The position numbers and the translations under genes are program-made. This document shows positions 11,190 to 23,437 of a stretch of DNA of 64,000 bases, one piece after another; the first letter of the stretch is position 1; each line of letters starts with the position of its first letter. Location: NCBI GenBank assembly GCA_944472135.2, contig OX235266.1, positions 14,611,925 through 14,675,924 of the forward strand, read 5' to 3'. The stretch is from Trichobilharzia regenti. Lineage: Eukaryota > Platyhelminthes > Trematoda > Strigeidida > Schistosomatidae. Below the pieces are notes generated by a model. That model saw only the letters and a program-made list of their open reading frames with translations. It did no database searches and was not told where the DNA came from.

Positions 11190-11965
11190 AAACTTGGGGG
11201 GGGGTACGGGACAGTTGTTTCGTCCCAGGTTAGAAATCTCATCAGTGAGCACCCATTACCCAACTCTCAGGGATCAAACCCAGTATCTTCGTAACATCCA
11301 ACTACTAGGATGAAATGCTTTGGACCAAGGATTTCAACTTCTAACAATTCATGATATGTAGTGCAACTGCAAGTCACTTTTATCGGTGACTATTTGTCCT
11401 CAAACCCAACTTGGTACAACTCCGTGAATACGACTTCCCACTTGAATTTCTGGCATATTCGTTCAGTTATCAGTCACTAGAAAATACTAGATTAATTTTC
11501 AAGTCTTGGTTTGCAGGGTTATGGATGCGTGTTGTTGAAAAATCCCAGATAAAAACGAAGTAGCTGTCCAGTACGCCTTACAGGTTTCTATTGGTTCCCT
11601 AAATGAAGCCACTTCTTAATTAATCTTGAATTAAGTCAAATCCATACAGAATAACACTTGGAAGGAAGTTGGATACCAAAGGACAAATACTCGTCACGGA
11701 TAACATTCGCTAGTGGTCGCAACAAAGCATGAATTGGAAGAAATTGAAATTCATGGACCAATCGACTGACTCTCATTGGCTTAATGATTTACTAGCTCGC
11801 TAGCCTTGTAAACAAAAAGTTGGAGGTTCGAACTGTTGACGTGGAGTCCCAAACTAGGATGAACCGACTGTCCAGTACTTCCAGGTGGTTTTCCAATAGT
11901 CCTCTAAACGATTTCAGTTGATGATGAGATCGGGAAACCAGTCAAATCCCTGCAAACCAGCACTT
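11190..11965. repeat. Ribozyme-type SINE pair, diverged
   Basis: 11190-11460 is a minus copy (ribozyme region near 11205-11235, B-box-like ggatcaaaccc, then head to 'cgacttcccacttg'). 11500-11640 is a partial copy and 11660-11965 a plus copy (ggttcgaactg near 11825; ribozyme relic 11845-11880). Outward-facing tails as in the other pairs; no clear target duplication. Confidence 0.5.
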
Positions 11966-11969
11966 TCTT

Positions 11970-12600
11970 AATATAGAAGCAAAGAGCTTAGTGCACTCTC
12001 AGTGTGTACATAACATTTAGTATGACTGTTCACACTACATATATATGTATTATCTTCATTTATTATTAGTGTAATTGCACTAAGATCCTTTAAATCTGTA
12101 TACGTATATATATATATGTATTGGATAAAATCTAGGGATTTGTTTATTATATTTACATTGAATGAATATGTTAATGAATAGTAATGCTGAATTTAGGATT
12201 GAACGAGAGGGAAAATAGTCCTGTAGTGGATAAGAATTATGCAAATCAGTTGGGAATAATGTGCGCGACACAAAAACATGTAATCACTGACTTAATGGTG
12301 TAAACGATTAGCATATCAGTGAGAGAAAAAACATAAACAAAAAAGGTGAAAATATACCTTATTGAATGTATAATTATGAATGATATCAAGGTACATGGAT
12401 GCTGGTTTTATATACCTCATCGTAGAAAAATAAGCAAAGAAATGCATCAGGATGAATTTATTTCTTGAAGAATAAAAGATCACTTATAATTACCGAGAGT
12501 AACAAACTGTAACTATGACTACGACAAGATGCCATCACTCTGAATGAATAGAAAATAACATAAGGCGAATAATGAGGAATTCAAGACATTCAGGGAGAGA
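11970..12600. other. AT-rich stretch, no gene seen
   Basis: Short TA repeats near 12105-12118; no coding signal. Confidence 0.3.
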
Positions 12601-13959
<1,359 letters not shown>

Positions 13960-13979
13960 AAATAACCACATTCAACTCT

Positions 13980-14690
13980 CCTTGTTGGTGTATATGAGTC
14001 ATACCTGTTGAAATCAGAGAACATGGCAAGCGTGTCTCGCTGTCTTTTGATCATAAGTTTTTGCGTTCTATCCCATGTGTTGCGTTTTATGTTATGGTGA
14101 ACAATAAATATATTAGGCATCGCTTTAGTCCTAGGTGAGTTGTAGGGGGAAATCAATCGACGAGGTTGTGAATTTACAGTGATTAAAACGGTTAATACAT
14201 GTGTTTTGCATTCATTCTCAGCCATCACATTCTTCGACGACGGGGAATGTTAGCTGACTGACATAGGATGGAGTCAGTTGGAAAAGAGCTAGTGATGTTG
14301 GTATTTAAACCACAACATGGCTTCATCAGCTAATGACATCCATAGCAGTTAATTCATTAAGCCAGTCGCATAGGAAGGTGTAGACTTTTTGACTTCTTGG
14401 GTCCTCATAGATGTTAGAAATCACTACCTGGAGACAATCGGTGATACAGCTCAAAGTCGTTCTGAATAGCTGGCGCAGATGTATTTACTCTTTGTGATTT
14501 ATAATATTCAATAAAACTGTACTGGTCTTCTGTATTACTGTTCTTTTTCCTTCAACTACACTTCTGTTTATTATCTCTCTCTCTTTTGAATTTCTTCTTA
14601 TCTAATCTATTTGGTTGCTCTGGCAACTCGAACTGCTGCACTTCTGTACAAACTCCTATGTTGAAATTAACCAGTTAGCCATTTAAAACC
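13980..14690 (+). mobile_element. RTE-type retrotransposon 3' end (family B)
   Basis: Aligns with 39590-40385(+) and the complement of 61300-62310: shared blocks 'tgtctcgctgtcttttgatcat'-type, 'gttagctgactgacatagga', 'acatggcttcatcag', and the tail ending in 'ctggcaactcgaactgctgc'. Frame disrupted. Confidence 0.6.
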
Positions 14691-14769
14691 AGTACTTTTA
14701 ATAAAGTATGACATGATCTATAATGAGGCATTTATGCCAGTGGATTAGTATGCTTTAATCGGTTATTAA

Positions 14770-15430
14770 ATCCGACCTCTTTTACCTACCTAGGAAGCAT
14801 CGTTTCAACTACACGCGAACCTGACGAGGATATCAAAGCAAGAATCGGAAAAGCAACACAGGCTTTCATTTCTCTTTAGTCTGTGTGGAGGTCAATAGCA
14901 CTCACAACTCAGCAGGAAAAATAAGATCCATATTTTCAACTCCAATGTGAAGTCAATGCTACTATACAGATCAGAGACTTGGCCAGCGCGTCATAAAGAG
15001 CACCTCAAACAAACTACAAACCTTCGTCAACAGCTGTCTTCGCTCAATACTACTCAAAATCAGACGGCTGGGCAGAAAAGATTAGCAACAGAGATCTCTG
15101 GCAATGAGCGAACCAACCAGGAACCAATTGTGAAACAAAGAGGCAGGAAGAAATGGAGGTAGGTGGACTGACCATACTCTGAGGAAACAGACCATCATGT
15201 GACATCACTATACAAGCCATTACCCGAGTGGAACCTGAAAGAGAAGGAAGCGGCGAGTTGGTCGTCAGTGCAAGGGTGACTTGGAGAAGGTCATGTGAAG
15301 AAGAAATGAACGCATGTGGGCAGACTTGGAGCCAGGTGAAAACTCTAGCAGAGAACCGAACGCAATGGAGGCGTGAGCGGCTGAAGCCCTATTTTCCTCT
15401 AGGAATTAAAGGATATAATAATAATAAATC
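14770..15430 (+). mobile_element. RTE-type retrotransposon 3' end (family A)
   Basis: From the 'FNYTRT' block through MKSMLLYRSETWP (RTE 'LLYGSETWr'), the GRWTDHTLRK block, SARVTWRRSCEEEMNA and TWSQVKTLAENRTQWRRERL, then an (AAT)n tail at about 15417-15428. Frameshifts split it into at least two reading frames. Best-preserved copy of the family A C-terminus. Confidence 0.8.
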
Positions 15431-15554
15431 CGACTGCGTAACAGATTTGTTGCTTTAAGAAGAATCCTATTAGAGATAGGGATTAGCATCCTACATGTTC
15501 TGACTGTACCACACTAATCCAGTGTATGCGTGAAACCTATTCTGTACATATTTC

Positions 15555-15745
15555 GTTTAGTGATAAAATACTCGCCAGGCGTGCACTTGACGAGGATTCG
15601 ATTCTCACTCGATGCACTTTCTAAATCTCATTTAACCGACAGCCAACATGGAAAAGAGTGGAAGTTCAGGAGCAAAACTAGTAACCCCACCCCATAAAAA
15701 ACAATACCACAGATGCCAAGCCTTGTGTTCCGCTCAAAAAATAAG
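15555..15745 (+). repeat. tRNA-derived SINE (type 2)
   Basis: B-box gattcgattctc near 15596, then 'aagagtggaagttcagg' and 'gtaaccccaccccataaaa', matching the body of 410-665. Confidence 0.5.
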
Positions 15746-16850
15746 ACTTACTTCTCAGTGTCTAGTAATGATGTTATATAATTTCTAATAACCGGTAATT
15801 TTAGTCGAAACTTCAACATTATTATGATTGACTACAGCAAAAAGTAACAAATCAGACTATCCGGTTTAAAGAAACTGATGAATAGGTTTGAATGTTTTCA
15901 TCAGGAGCACCGCTATTGTAGCATGGGCTGCTGAAAAGATTTATCAACAGTCTATAGATGTAGATGTATTGGAAGTAGCCAAAATTGAAAACAACATTTT
16001 AAGTCAGTGGTTACAGAAATAGAAGCGTTTTTTTATTTCTCCAATCTGAATCTAGCTTACACTGTGGTCAAGAAATAAACCTAAGGTATGACCTTCAGAA
16101 AATCAGCAACCAATCAGAGCACTTTTAACCTTTGAGAAAGTCAAACTACCAATCAGAACAGTTTGCTAACAGATGACCTTATTAGGCGGATAAAATGTAT
16201 AATTTATCCTCCTAAGACAAATAATTAAGTGTGCGGCATTTTATTCTTAAGTCAGAAAAAACAGGAAACTCATTAAAGATATCTCTTCGACGACTTCATC
16301 CTCAGAAGTGGTTGTACAAACCCATTTTTTAGATAAGTTCATATAGTTACAATTATTATTTAACTGAACTTTGTGACGAAGTAAGATTATATGACATGAT
16401 AGTTTTTAACTTTGTATGAAAGTTTGAAGGTGTGAACATAGATCGCCAGGGACGTAAAAACAAAATTACATAGGATTGAAAAAACGGTTGCGTAATATAT
16501 GTGTTAAATCCTACGCTGAAAATGTTATTTCCAAGGAGGACAAAAGCTTTGCAGTGAAGTCGATCACTTTAGAGAATACAACTAATTCGATATCATCAAC
16601 CTGAGGTATTCATTATGTTAAATAGCTGTCAACGAACGTAAGTATGAACGGGATGTGCATAGAAAGAAAAACTGAAATGATAGATTGTATAAATGCAGAT
16701 GAAAAAAGTGACAGCTAAGCAAGCAAACAGAACTACATCCATGGTAATTGTAACAGTTGGACTAGTTTCTTCTGAAGACATAGCTACGGCTTCTCGACGC
16801 ATATGATGAGGGCTTCTGTAGTACACAAAAGTGTCAAACATACCGCTTTT
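15746..16850. other. No gene seen; CCAAT-rich segment near 16110-16170
   Basis: Contains two 'aaccaatcag/accaatcag' boxes and a TATA-like ggataaaatgtataa, reminiscent of the solo LTRs at 42064 and 50332 but without matching ends. A decayed PLE-like end (ctgaggatgaagtcgtcgaa on minus) lies near 16288-16307. Confidence 0.3.
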
Positions 16851-16866
16851 GATAGATTTTAGTTCA

Positions 16867-17333
16867 AGTGTTGTTTTGTAGGGATTTGATTGGTTTCAGG
16901 ATTTTCATCATGAACTGACATTAGTTAGAGAACCATTGGAAAACCTGGAAGTACTGGACAGCTGTTTCTTCCTAGTTTGGGACTCTTCAGGTAGGCAGTT
17001 ACCTGGGTTCCAGGAAGGAAGTCGTGACCAGTATGGTGCAGCTGGTCGGGTGTGAGGACAAATACTCTCCACCGAAGACATTGGCTAGTGATCGCGCTAT
17101 GTCGTGAATTGGCAGAAGTTAGAATTCAAGGACTGGCCATTGGATCGGGTCCCAGTGGCTTAATGGTATACGAGCTCGCCTTATAACCGGAAGGTCCTGG
17201 GTTCGAACGATGGCGGTGAGTGCGTACTGCTGAAGAGTCCCAAACTAGGAGGGAGGAAACAGCTGTCCAGTACTCCCTGACTGGTTTTCCAATGGTTCTC
17301 TAACTAATGTCAGTTCATGATGAAAATCCTGAA
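16867..17333. repeat. Head-to-head SINE pair with 13-bp target duplication
   Basis: Left minus arm 16867-16990 is truncated just after its ribozyme core. Right plus arm is full length: head (ggttccaggaaggaagtcg) from about 17007, A-box tggcttaatggtatacg, B-box gggttcgaacg, ribozyme segment 17227-17272, tail. Exact flanking repeat agattttagttca at 16854-16866 and 17334-17346. Confidence 0.85.
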
Positions 17334-17346
17334 AGATTTTAGTTCA

Positions 17347-18161
17347 TTTTGTAAATGACTTTGAATGATGCGCCAGTTGTAACGTTGTAAAAAGTGTGCT
17401 GACGAGGTGTTCAGTTATATGACTTCTGATTGAACCACTGCCACCTCTTTGCCACCAGACTAGGTAGTGTTCTCCAAAATGTTTTTGCTTCTGAAGGTAG
17501 GCGGATTTGCAACAAGCTACGAAGATGCGGAGAAATTGACATAAATACCTCTAAGTCGCCCTTCAAATTGCTTGAACGTAGTGGGTGGTTAGAGAATATC
17601 ACTCATAAAGTTTCTTTAGGAAACTAGAAACTCTGCCGCTAAGTATCACCTGAATTTCAGGTTCACTGAACTACATTTTTCTCTTCTAGGCCCTGGTTTC
17701 CTGTTCTCTTCAACTAACCAGGCTGGATATCCATTTTCGACCAAGATTCTTTTTCGGAAGCAAGACCTTCTATTCTAAGCAGTAAATGATGCCAGTTTGG
17801 ACTAGCTGTGTCAATCCATGACACGTGCTTCATCCATTTTTGAAATTTGCCTGAATCCTCAACGCGTGGAGATGTTACCACTGGTATTCGAACCCTTAAC
17901 CCACTGCTTAAAATGCTTTAGCGTTAGAAACAAAAGGCTGTTGGAACCATGAATTTATTATATTGGGCCAAAATGCCTAGTCTTTGTTAATATGTCAGTT
18001 TCTAGCATGAAAACTAGAGGTGATGTCTACGGATTAACATGACGACGTAATTTTTGGCTACACGATTACTAACAATGGAATCCAGCAAGCTGAATGAAAT
18101 CTTCAAGTATACTTTCCTTAAAAAAAGTTCCATTTCTACTTTTATTTCCTTCACTTTTTAG
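17347..18161. other. Intron end before exon 18162; weak PLE remnant
   Basis: 17400-17640 has short reading frames on both strands with no convincing family match; a PLE relic is possible. The rest is unassigned up to the polypyrimidine tract before 18162. Confidence 0.3.
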
Positions 18162-18479
18162 AGGATGACGTAACTCTTTTGGAAAATATTGAAGAAATCT
18201 CTGGGTACTTAGTTATTTATGGAGTTGGTCGGAAAGAATTACGTCTACCACATTTAAGACTAATTCGTGGTCTTGACTATGTACCATTTAAGTCACGAAA
18301 AGTCGCATTACTTGTTGTAAGTAATTATAAAAGATCAAATGAACACTGGTCAGAATCAAGTGAATCGGATTCATCTAAAGTAACTATGGAAACAATTACA
18401 CAATCATCAGATGAAAGCATAAAGGCAGAACAAGAAAGTCTTCAACATTTACAAATACTAGAAATGACATCATTAATAT
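18162..18479 (+). CDS. EGFR: EGFR-like exon: receptor L domain 1, central part
   Basis: Preceded by a pyrimidine-rich tract and acceptor (tttttag), ended by donor gtaagt at 18480. It encodes ENIEEISGYLVIYGV, then LPHLRLIRGLDYV, then ALLVVSNYKRSNEH. These are the L-domain repeats 'tIqEvaGYvLI', 'LenLqiIRG' and 'yALAVLSNYD' of EGFR L1, the left wall of the growth-factor-binding cleft. An acidic Ser-rich insertion (WSESSESDSSK onward, about 35 residues) sits where human EGFR has a short turn before 'LKELPMRNLQEI', here LQHLQILEMTSLI. Phase 1-1, 318 bp. A second in-frame gtaagt lies at 18494, but only the first gives the correct phase with the next exon. Strong match. Confidence 0.93.
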
Positions 18480-18534
18480 GTAAGTTGATATTGGTAAGTA
18501 TTAGTATTATTATTAATATTTAAAACAATTCACA

Positions 18535-18725
18535 TATCCAATACAGATTTCGTCATGAGCTGACATAATTCAATGGGGTGTGTGTGTGGGGGAAATCATT
18601 GAAAATTAAGGATAACTGGATAGCTATTTTTATTCTAGCTGAGGACACTACAACACTGAGCATGAAACCCTCCTTAATCCATCCAAGAATCAAACTTAGG
18701 ATCTTCAGGTGAAAGAGGTGATCTT
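18535..18725 (-). repeat. Ribozyme-type SINE, decayed minus copy
   Basis: Begins 'cagatttcgtcatgagctgac' like other left arms, then a diverged ribozyme and tRNA-like region to about 18725. Confidence 0.45.
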
Positions 18726-18789
18726 GTCGATCCTTTCCTCACTAGGTTTGAAGACAGTGTTTCAATTCAGTTCAAGATATTCATGAAAA

Positions 18790-20130
18790 ATCCCTATTCG
18801 AACATTAATAGACAGAAGACCAGTAGTTCAACGAAGAGTCTCTTTTCGGCGAATTCATTTTGAAAACAATAGATACTGAACAAAGAGTAATCTTTTCGAT
18901 AACCCTTACTTCATCAGGCTCTACAGTTATATATACATTATACTGAATGAATGAATTAGTGTTATGAACAACATTAATGTTGCTGTTTAAATAACATTGA
19001 ATCAATAATATTGATAGATTACAGCTCAATAGCATCAACATAAAATAAGCTGAATGTCAGAAAAATTAGGGAAATAATAATACAAATTCATGAATTTGTA
19101 ATTTTCACTAAAGGTAGGCCAGGGCAGTAGTTGTGACTGGCTGTACTTGCTTCTTTTGAACAGAGAGCGCTGGTTGTTTGAGGCGAATCGCAATAGCCTC
19201 TGCTGTTTGGAGCCTGCGTTGCTTCGATGTTTTTGGTAATTTATTTGGCACCCGGTATAATATACAGAGGAATTCATCTACGCTGGCTTTTTGGCCTGTT
19301 AGCACCAGATGGTCCAATATCGAGCTGTTAATAGTTTTCACTACACCTTTACTTAGCCATGCTGGGAGATGTTCTCGAACACGAAAAATCAAGTTCCTAG
19401 AGAAACGGCCAATATAACTGGCTCCACAAGCGCAGTTGAATTGTTAGATACAATTAGAGGTGTCTAGTCTAGGTATTTCATCTTTCAGTCGAGGAATCAC
19501 CAAAGGTCGTGTAGAGAATAATCCGTGTAGTTCGCCAGCAGTAAAAGTTCTTTGAACTGATTTTCTTAATTTCCTCGTAATTATTTCACTTGGTATATCG
19601 ATAGCCCTTGAATTGTAGTCGTATATAAAGAGGCTTCTTTTTTACAGATAGTGAGTAGTCCTTTTCCGCTTTCTTTGTCATGTGTTTCTTGATAAATTTT
19701 TCGAGATAGCCATTTTCAATCAAAGTATCATATACAATGCTCAGTTCATCTTCAATTACTTCTTCTGAGCACATAGCCCTAACTCTGTGGTTGAGGGTCT
19801 TCACTAAATTTCTTTTGTACTTGATAGGAACGAAGCTGTGAAAATGTGTATATTGTCCTGTCCTGTCCATGTACTTTTTCTACGCAAATTTCTTTTTATG
19901 CTATCATCTGGTTTTCTTGTAAGTAGGACATCCAGGAAGGCAGTTCGGTTTTGGGATTCCTCTTCGCACGTGAATTTCAGAGCAGGATGTACTTCATTGA
20001 ATTCAGTTATTATTGTGTTCCTATCCGAATTATTACCACAAAGAATGAAGGTATCATCCATATATCGGCGATAAAATGAGAGCTTATTGATAAGGTTGTT
20101 CAGTTGTTCATAGCTGCACAATCGCAAATA
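18790..20130 (-). mobile_element. Penelope-like element 1, frameshifted
   Basis: Minus-strand pieces: FYRRYMDDTFILCG (RT motif C, YMDD) at about 20060, ALKFTCEEESQNRTAFLDVL (conserved PLE block after motif C), then VRAMCSEEVIEDE and NGYLEKFIKKHM. The GIY-YIG end gives MIFRVREHLPAWLSKG near 19380 and LQTAEAIAIRLKQPALSVQK near 19165. At least two frameshifts. RT motifs before C are missing (5' truncation near 20130). On the minus strand a 3' UTR runs to about 18790, with a hammerhead-like core at 18892-18917. Confidence 0.85.
18892..18917 (-). ncRNA. Hammerhead-like core at PLE 1 end
   Basis: Minus strand shows CTGATGA, a short AGTAA/TTATC arm pair around GGG, then GAAAAG: the core strand order of a hammerhead. 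The 10.1-11.1 pair is A/C and stem I pairing is not evident, so activity is doubtful. Hammerhead motifs are known in PLE termini. Confidence 0.4.
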
Positions 20131-22005
20131 TATATATATATATAAGAAAAGGTGTTCAGCAAAGAGTTACTTTTTTCGGCGATATCATTCTCAAGCTGTA
20201 CAAATCGCAAATTTATAGTAATTTGTCTTGGCAACAAAAGGAATATTTCCAAAGATGTGTTAATGCAATTGTTAGTTTTTGACAAACAAATTACGTAATT
20301 TAGAAGGCGTTAATCGGTTAGAAACTAAAATAAAGTTACAAAAGTAGGTTGGGTGACGTAATCTAATTGATAGGGTTCAATGAAAAAATGAATGAGAGTT
20401 AAGTTAATAAGCTGAGTAGAATTCACTTAAAAATAAACGAAAATCGAGTTAGCAACAGTCGTCATGAGCGTAGAGATTTAATAGAGGGTGGGGGTAGAAA
20501 ATAATGCAATTAAGAAATAGACAAACAAAGAAGAAAGAGGTAAGACAAAATTACGTATTTGGTGTTAAGATAGATCAGGACCATTGTAGATTTAGTGACT
20601 GAACAAACTTCTTTTGTATGCAGAGTTCAGGATTCAATATGTGAATTGCCATTGCTTCTGCAGTTTGAAGAAGTTTAATTCGTACTCTTTTGGCAAGATT
20701 CCCACGTATTGTGTAGATAACTGAGAAGTTGTTTTGTGGGTTTGCTTGGTGTCCGGATTCGATCAAGTGTTCTAGGATAGAGCTGTGGCGGGGGGATCTT
20801 CTTTCTCCTTTATAAAACCATGAAGGTAAGTGTTCGCTGATTCGTTTGGATAGCAAACGCTGGGTACGGCCGACATACCTAGCTCCACATGAGCAGGTGA
20901 ATTGGTAGATGCACATTGATGAGGCCCCCAGTGGAAGCTTATCCTTCACGTTCGTGCGAATCATTGGTTTCGTAGAGAAAGTTAGTCTGAGTTCCGCTGC
21001 GAAGAAGGTTTTCTTCAGTGAACGGCACAGGCGGTTTCTCAGTATTTCTGCTGAAGAATCTCCGTTGAATTGTAGATTCAAATAGAGAAGTTTCTTGGGA
21101 GCAGTAAGCATGGATGGTTTTTGTGTTTTGGGCTTCATAGCTTTTGTGATGAAACGTTCCGGGTAACCGTTTTCAAGGGGGATTCTTTTCAGGGTCTTCA
21201 GCTCTTCTTCTATAGTTTCCGGACTGCAAATGTTGTGGATTCTGTGAGTCAGTGAGCGGATCAGATTTCGTTTTGTATATATAGGCACCCAACTGTGAAA
21301 GCTGATGAGTTGTCCATTCCATGTCGGTTTTCTGTGAATGGATCTTTTGAGTGTCCCATCTTGTTCGCGTCTTGCTAGTTGCACGTCCAGAAAAGATATT
21401 GTTGCGTTGGACTCCTTCTCTAGTGTGAACTGGATTGCTGGATGGCAACTGTTGAAGAAGTCCAATATGTTCTCCAAATTTTCCTCATTATTGGCGATAA
21501 TAAAAGTATCGTCCACGTATCTCTTGTAGAATCCGAAGTTATCTATTATCTTCTTTAGGTGTGTATTTTCTAGTTTTGACATGAAAATATCTGCAAGCAG
21601 CGGGCCGAGTGGTGAGCCCATAGCTATACCATCTTTTTGTCTATATATTTCATTATTGAAAGTGAATTGGACGTTTAGAGTACATCTTAATAGGAGTTCC
21701 TTCAAATAGTCAGTGGGTATACCAATGTTCATCTCCTTTGAATCAATATATTCACATATATAGCATATTGTTTCGGTTAGTGGGACGTTTGTAAACAGTG
21801 ATACCACATCTAGTGAGAACATGGTTTGATTGGAAACGCTGACGTTTTCAATGGAATTGACAAAATCGAAGGAGTCTCGAAGTGAGTGGCGGGAGATTTG
21901 CTTTCTGACTGGTTCTAGTATGTTCACTAGCCATTGTGCGGTACAATATATATTATGGTTGTTTTGTATGTGTGTGTACATTACATGCGTCAGACAAAAA
22001 TACAA
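20131..22005 (-). mobile_element. Penelope-like element 2, nearly intact RT + GIY-YIG coding region
   Basis: 20575-22005 is an uninterrupted minus-strand frame of 476 residues. RT motif A is FSLDVVSLFTNVPL (Asp66), motif B GIAMGSPLGP (126-135), motif C RYVDDTFII (YVDD 163-166), then SFLDVQLARRE. The GIY-YIG endonuclease follows: CSCGARYVGR (371-380), SKRISEH (386-392), ending LQTAEAMAIHILNPELCIQK. PLEs reverse-transcribe their RNA at a chromosomal nick made by the GIY-YIG domain. The N-terminal part before motif A is largely lost, and the first ~20 residues read from non-homologous DNA. The 3' UTR runs down to about 20131, ending in a ribozyme-like string at 20150-20180, directly followed by PLE 1 in the same orientation. 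Confidence 0.93.
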
Positions 22006-22592
22006 TAAGTAAGTTCAGACTAATTAGGTGTTGATATAAGAGGGTAGTAACAAAAGTGATAAGTTGTCATAAACGATTGTTAAAGAAGAGTCGCTCAATA
22101 ACATGAAGATTTCGATGAAAGAATTGTGCTCAGGGTGTACATGGGAATAAAATAACATACGGAATTAGGTAAGAGTTTTAAGTGGATAGAAAAAAATAAG
22201 CATACAAGCAAAAGTTAAGTCAAATCAACAGAGTTACCTACCATGATAGTAGAAGTGGTTGAATCATTTTCGTTTATATGCATAGTTCTGGTTCTTCTTA
22301 CTAATAATGCCTAAGGCTTCTGCAATGCCAAGAAGACGGAAACATATTGTCTTTGACAGGTTTTTCTTTACTTTGTAGGTTACTTTGAGGCAGGAGGTGT
22401 TTGTTGAGATTCAGTGACCAGTGTTGATGAGATTTTCGATTATTTCACTCCTTTTACGGCCACTACTTCCCTTTTGCAGCCACGCTGGATGGTGTTCTTT
22501 GATTCTTTTTGAGAGGATACGCGTCAAACGACTTTTGCTACTACCCTCTTATATCAACATCTAATTCATCTGAACTTACCAATTGTATTTTT
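22006..22592 (-). mobile_element. Penelope-like element 3, C-terminal fragment with inverted tail copy
   Basis: 22255-22530 on the minus strand encodes the decayed GIY-YIG C-terminal region (SKRIKEHHPAWLQ type, then the LC/QK block). The 3' UTR extends to about 22010. Its last ~55 bp (complement of 22010-22060, with 'actaccctcttatatcaac') recurs in opposite orientation at 22530-22585, at the truncated 5' end. Confidence 0.7.
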
Positions 22593-22954
22593 CAAGTATT
22601 GGTTTTTGTAGGGATTTTTGTTTGATTGCATGGAGGATTTCATCATGAGCTGGCATCAGTCAGAGAACCACAGGAAAACCTGGGAGTACTGGACAGCTGT
22701 TTCGTCCTAGTTTGGGACTCTTCAGCAGTAAGCGCCCACAGGGTTTCGAACCCAGGACCTTCTGGTTACAAGGCGAGCTCATAGGCTCAATGGTCTACGA
22801 GCTCGCCTTGTAACCAGAAGGTCCTGGGTTCGAAACCCTGTGGGCGCGTATTGCTGAAGAGTCCCAAACTAGGACGGAGGAAACAGCTGTCCAGTACTCC
22901 CAGGTTTTCCTGTGGTTCTCTAACTGATGTCAGCTCATGATGAAATCCTCCATG
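22593..22954. repeat. Head-to-head SINE pair with 13-bp target duplication
   Basis: Near-perfect ~180-bp arms meeting near 22785. Each arm has the B-box (ggtttcgaaccc and gggttcgaaaccc), an A-box-like segment around 'caatggtctacgagctcgcc', a ribozyme segment and a tail ending 'gaaatcctccatg'. Exact flanking repeat caattgtattttt at 22580-22592 and 22955-22967. Left-arm ribozyme is intact (22686-22731); right arm has a GGAG insertion before GAAA. Confidence 0.9.
22686..22731 (-). ncRNA. Hammerhead ribozyme, consensus core, in SINE left arm
   Basis: On the minus strand: stem I 5' strand TTACTG; core CTGAAGA (fits CUGANGA); stem II GTCC/GGAC closing a 7-nt loop CAAACTA; GAAA; a very short stem III (A-U, C-G with AGCU loop); GTC cleavage triplet; stem I 3' strand CAGTAC. 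All conserved core positions are present. The two-pair stem III is expected to be weak in a monomer; ribozymes of this type often need dimers. Confidence 0.75.
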
Positions 22955-23437
22955 CAATTGTATTTTTTGTTTGACAGATTAAATGTACAGACAGATATAT
23001 AAAACAACCATATATATATTTGCGATTGTACAGCTATGAAAATGAATTCGCCGAAAAGTTCACGATATAACGCTGATTCAATTATTATTATTATTATTAG
23101 GCAACCACTTCTTATCTTGCATGATTGACTTTATGATTCAGGATTTCTAATTTATCATTTTTCTAACTGAATGAATTTCATTTCGATTTGCGCGGAAAAT
23201 ATTTAACCTCTAGGATATACGTTCAGTGTCTGGTCAGTTTTAGCGGTTTGGAAACACAGAAGTGATTAACTGTCAAGTTCTGTATGAAGCTGGATTTCAC
23301 TTCTCTGTTTCACTCTATGGAAATAATATTCATAATAGTGGAAAAAGGATAATCGTTTAGATAACTTTATTAGGTTCCACAGTTATATATTATATCCTTA
23401 ATGATTAAAGAATTTTCATACATTTATTCCCTCTGAT

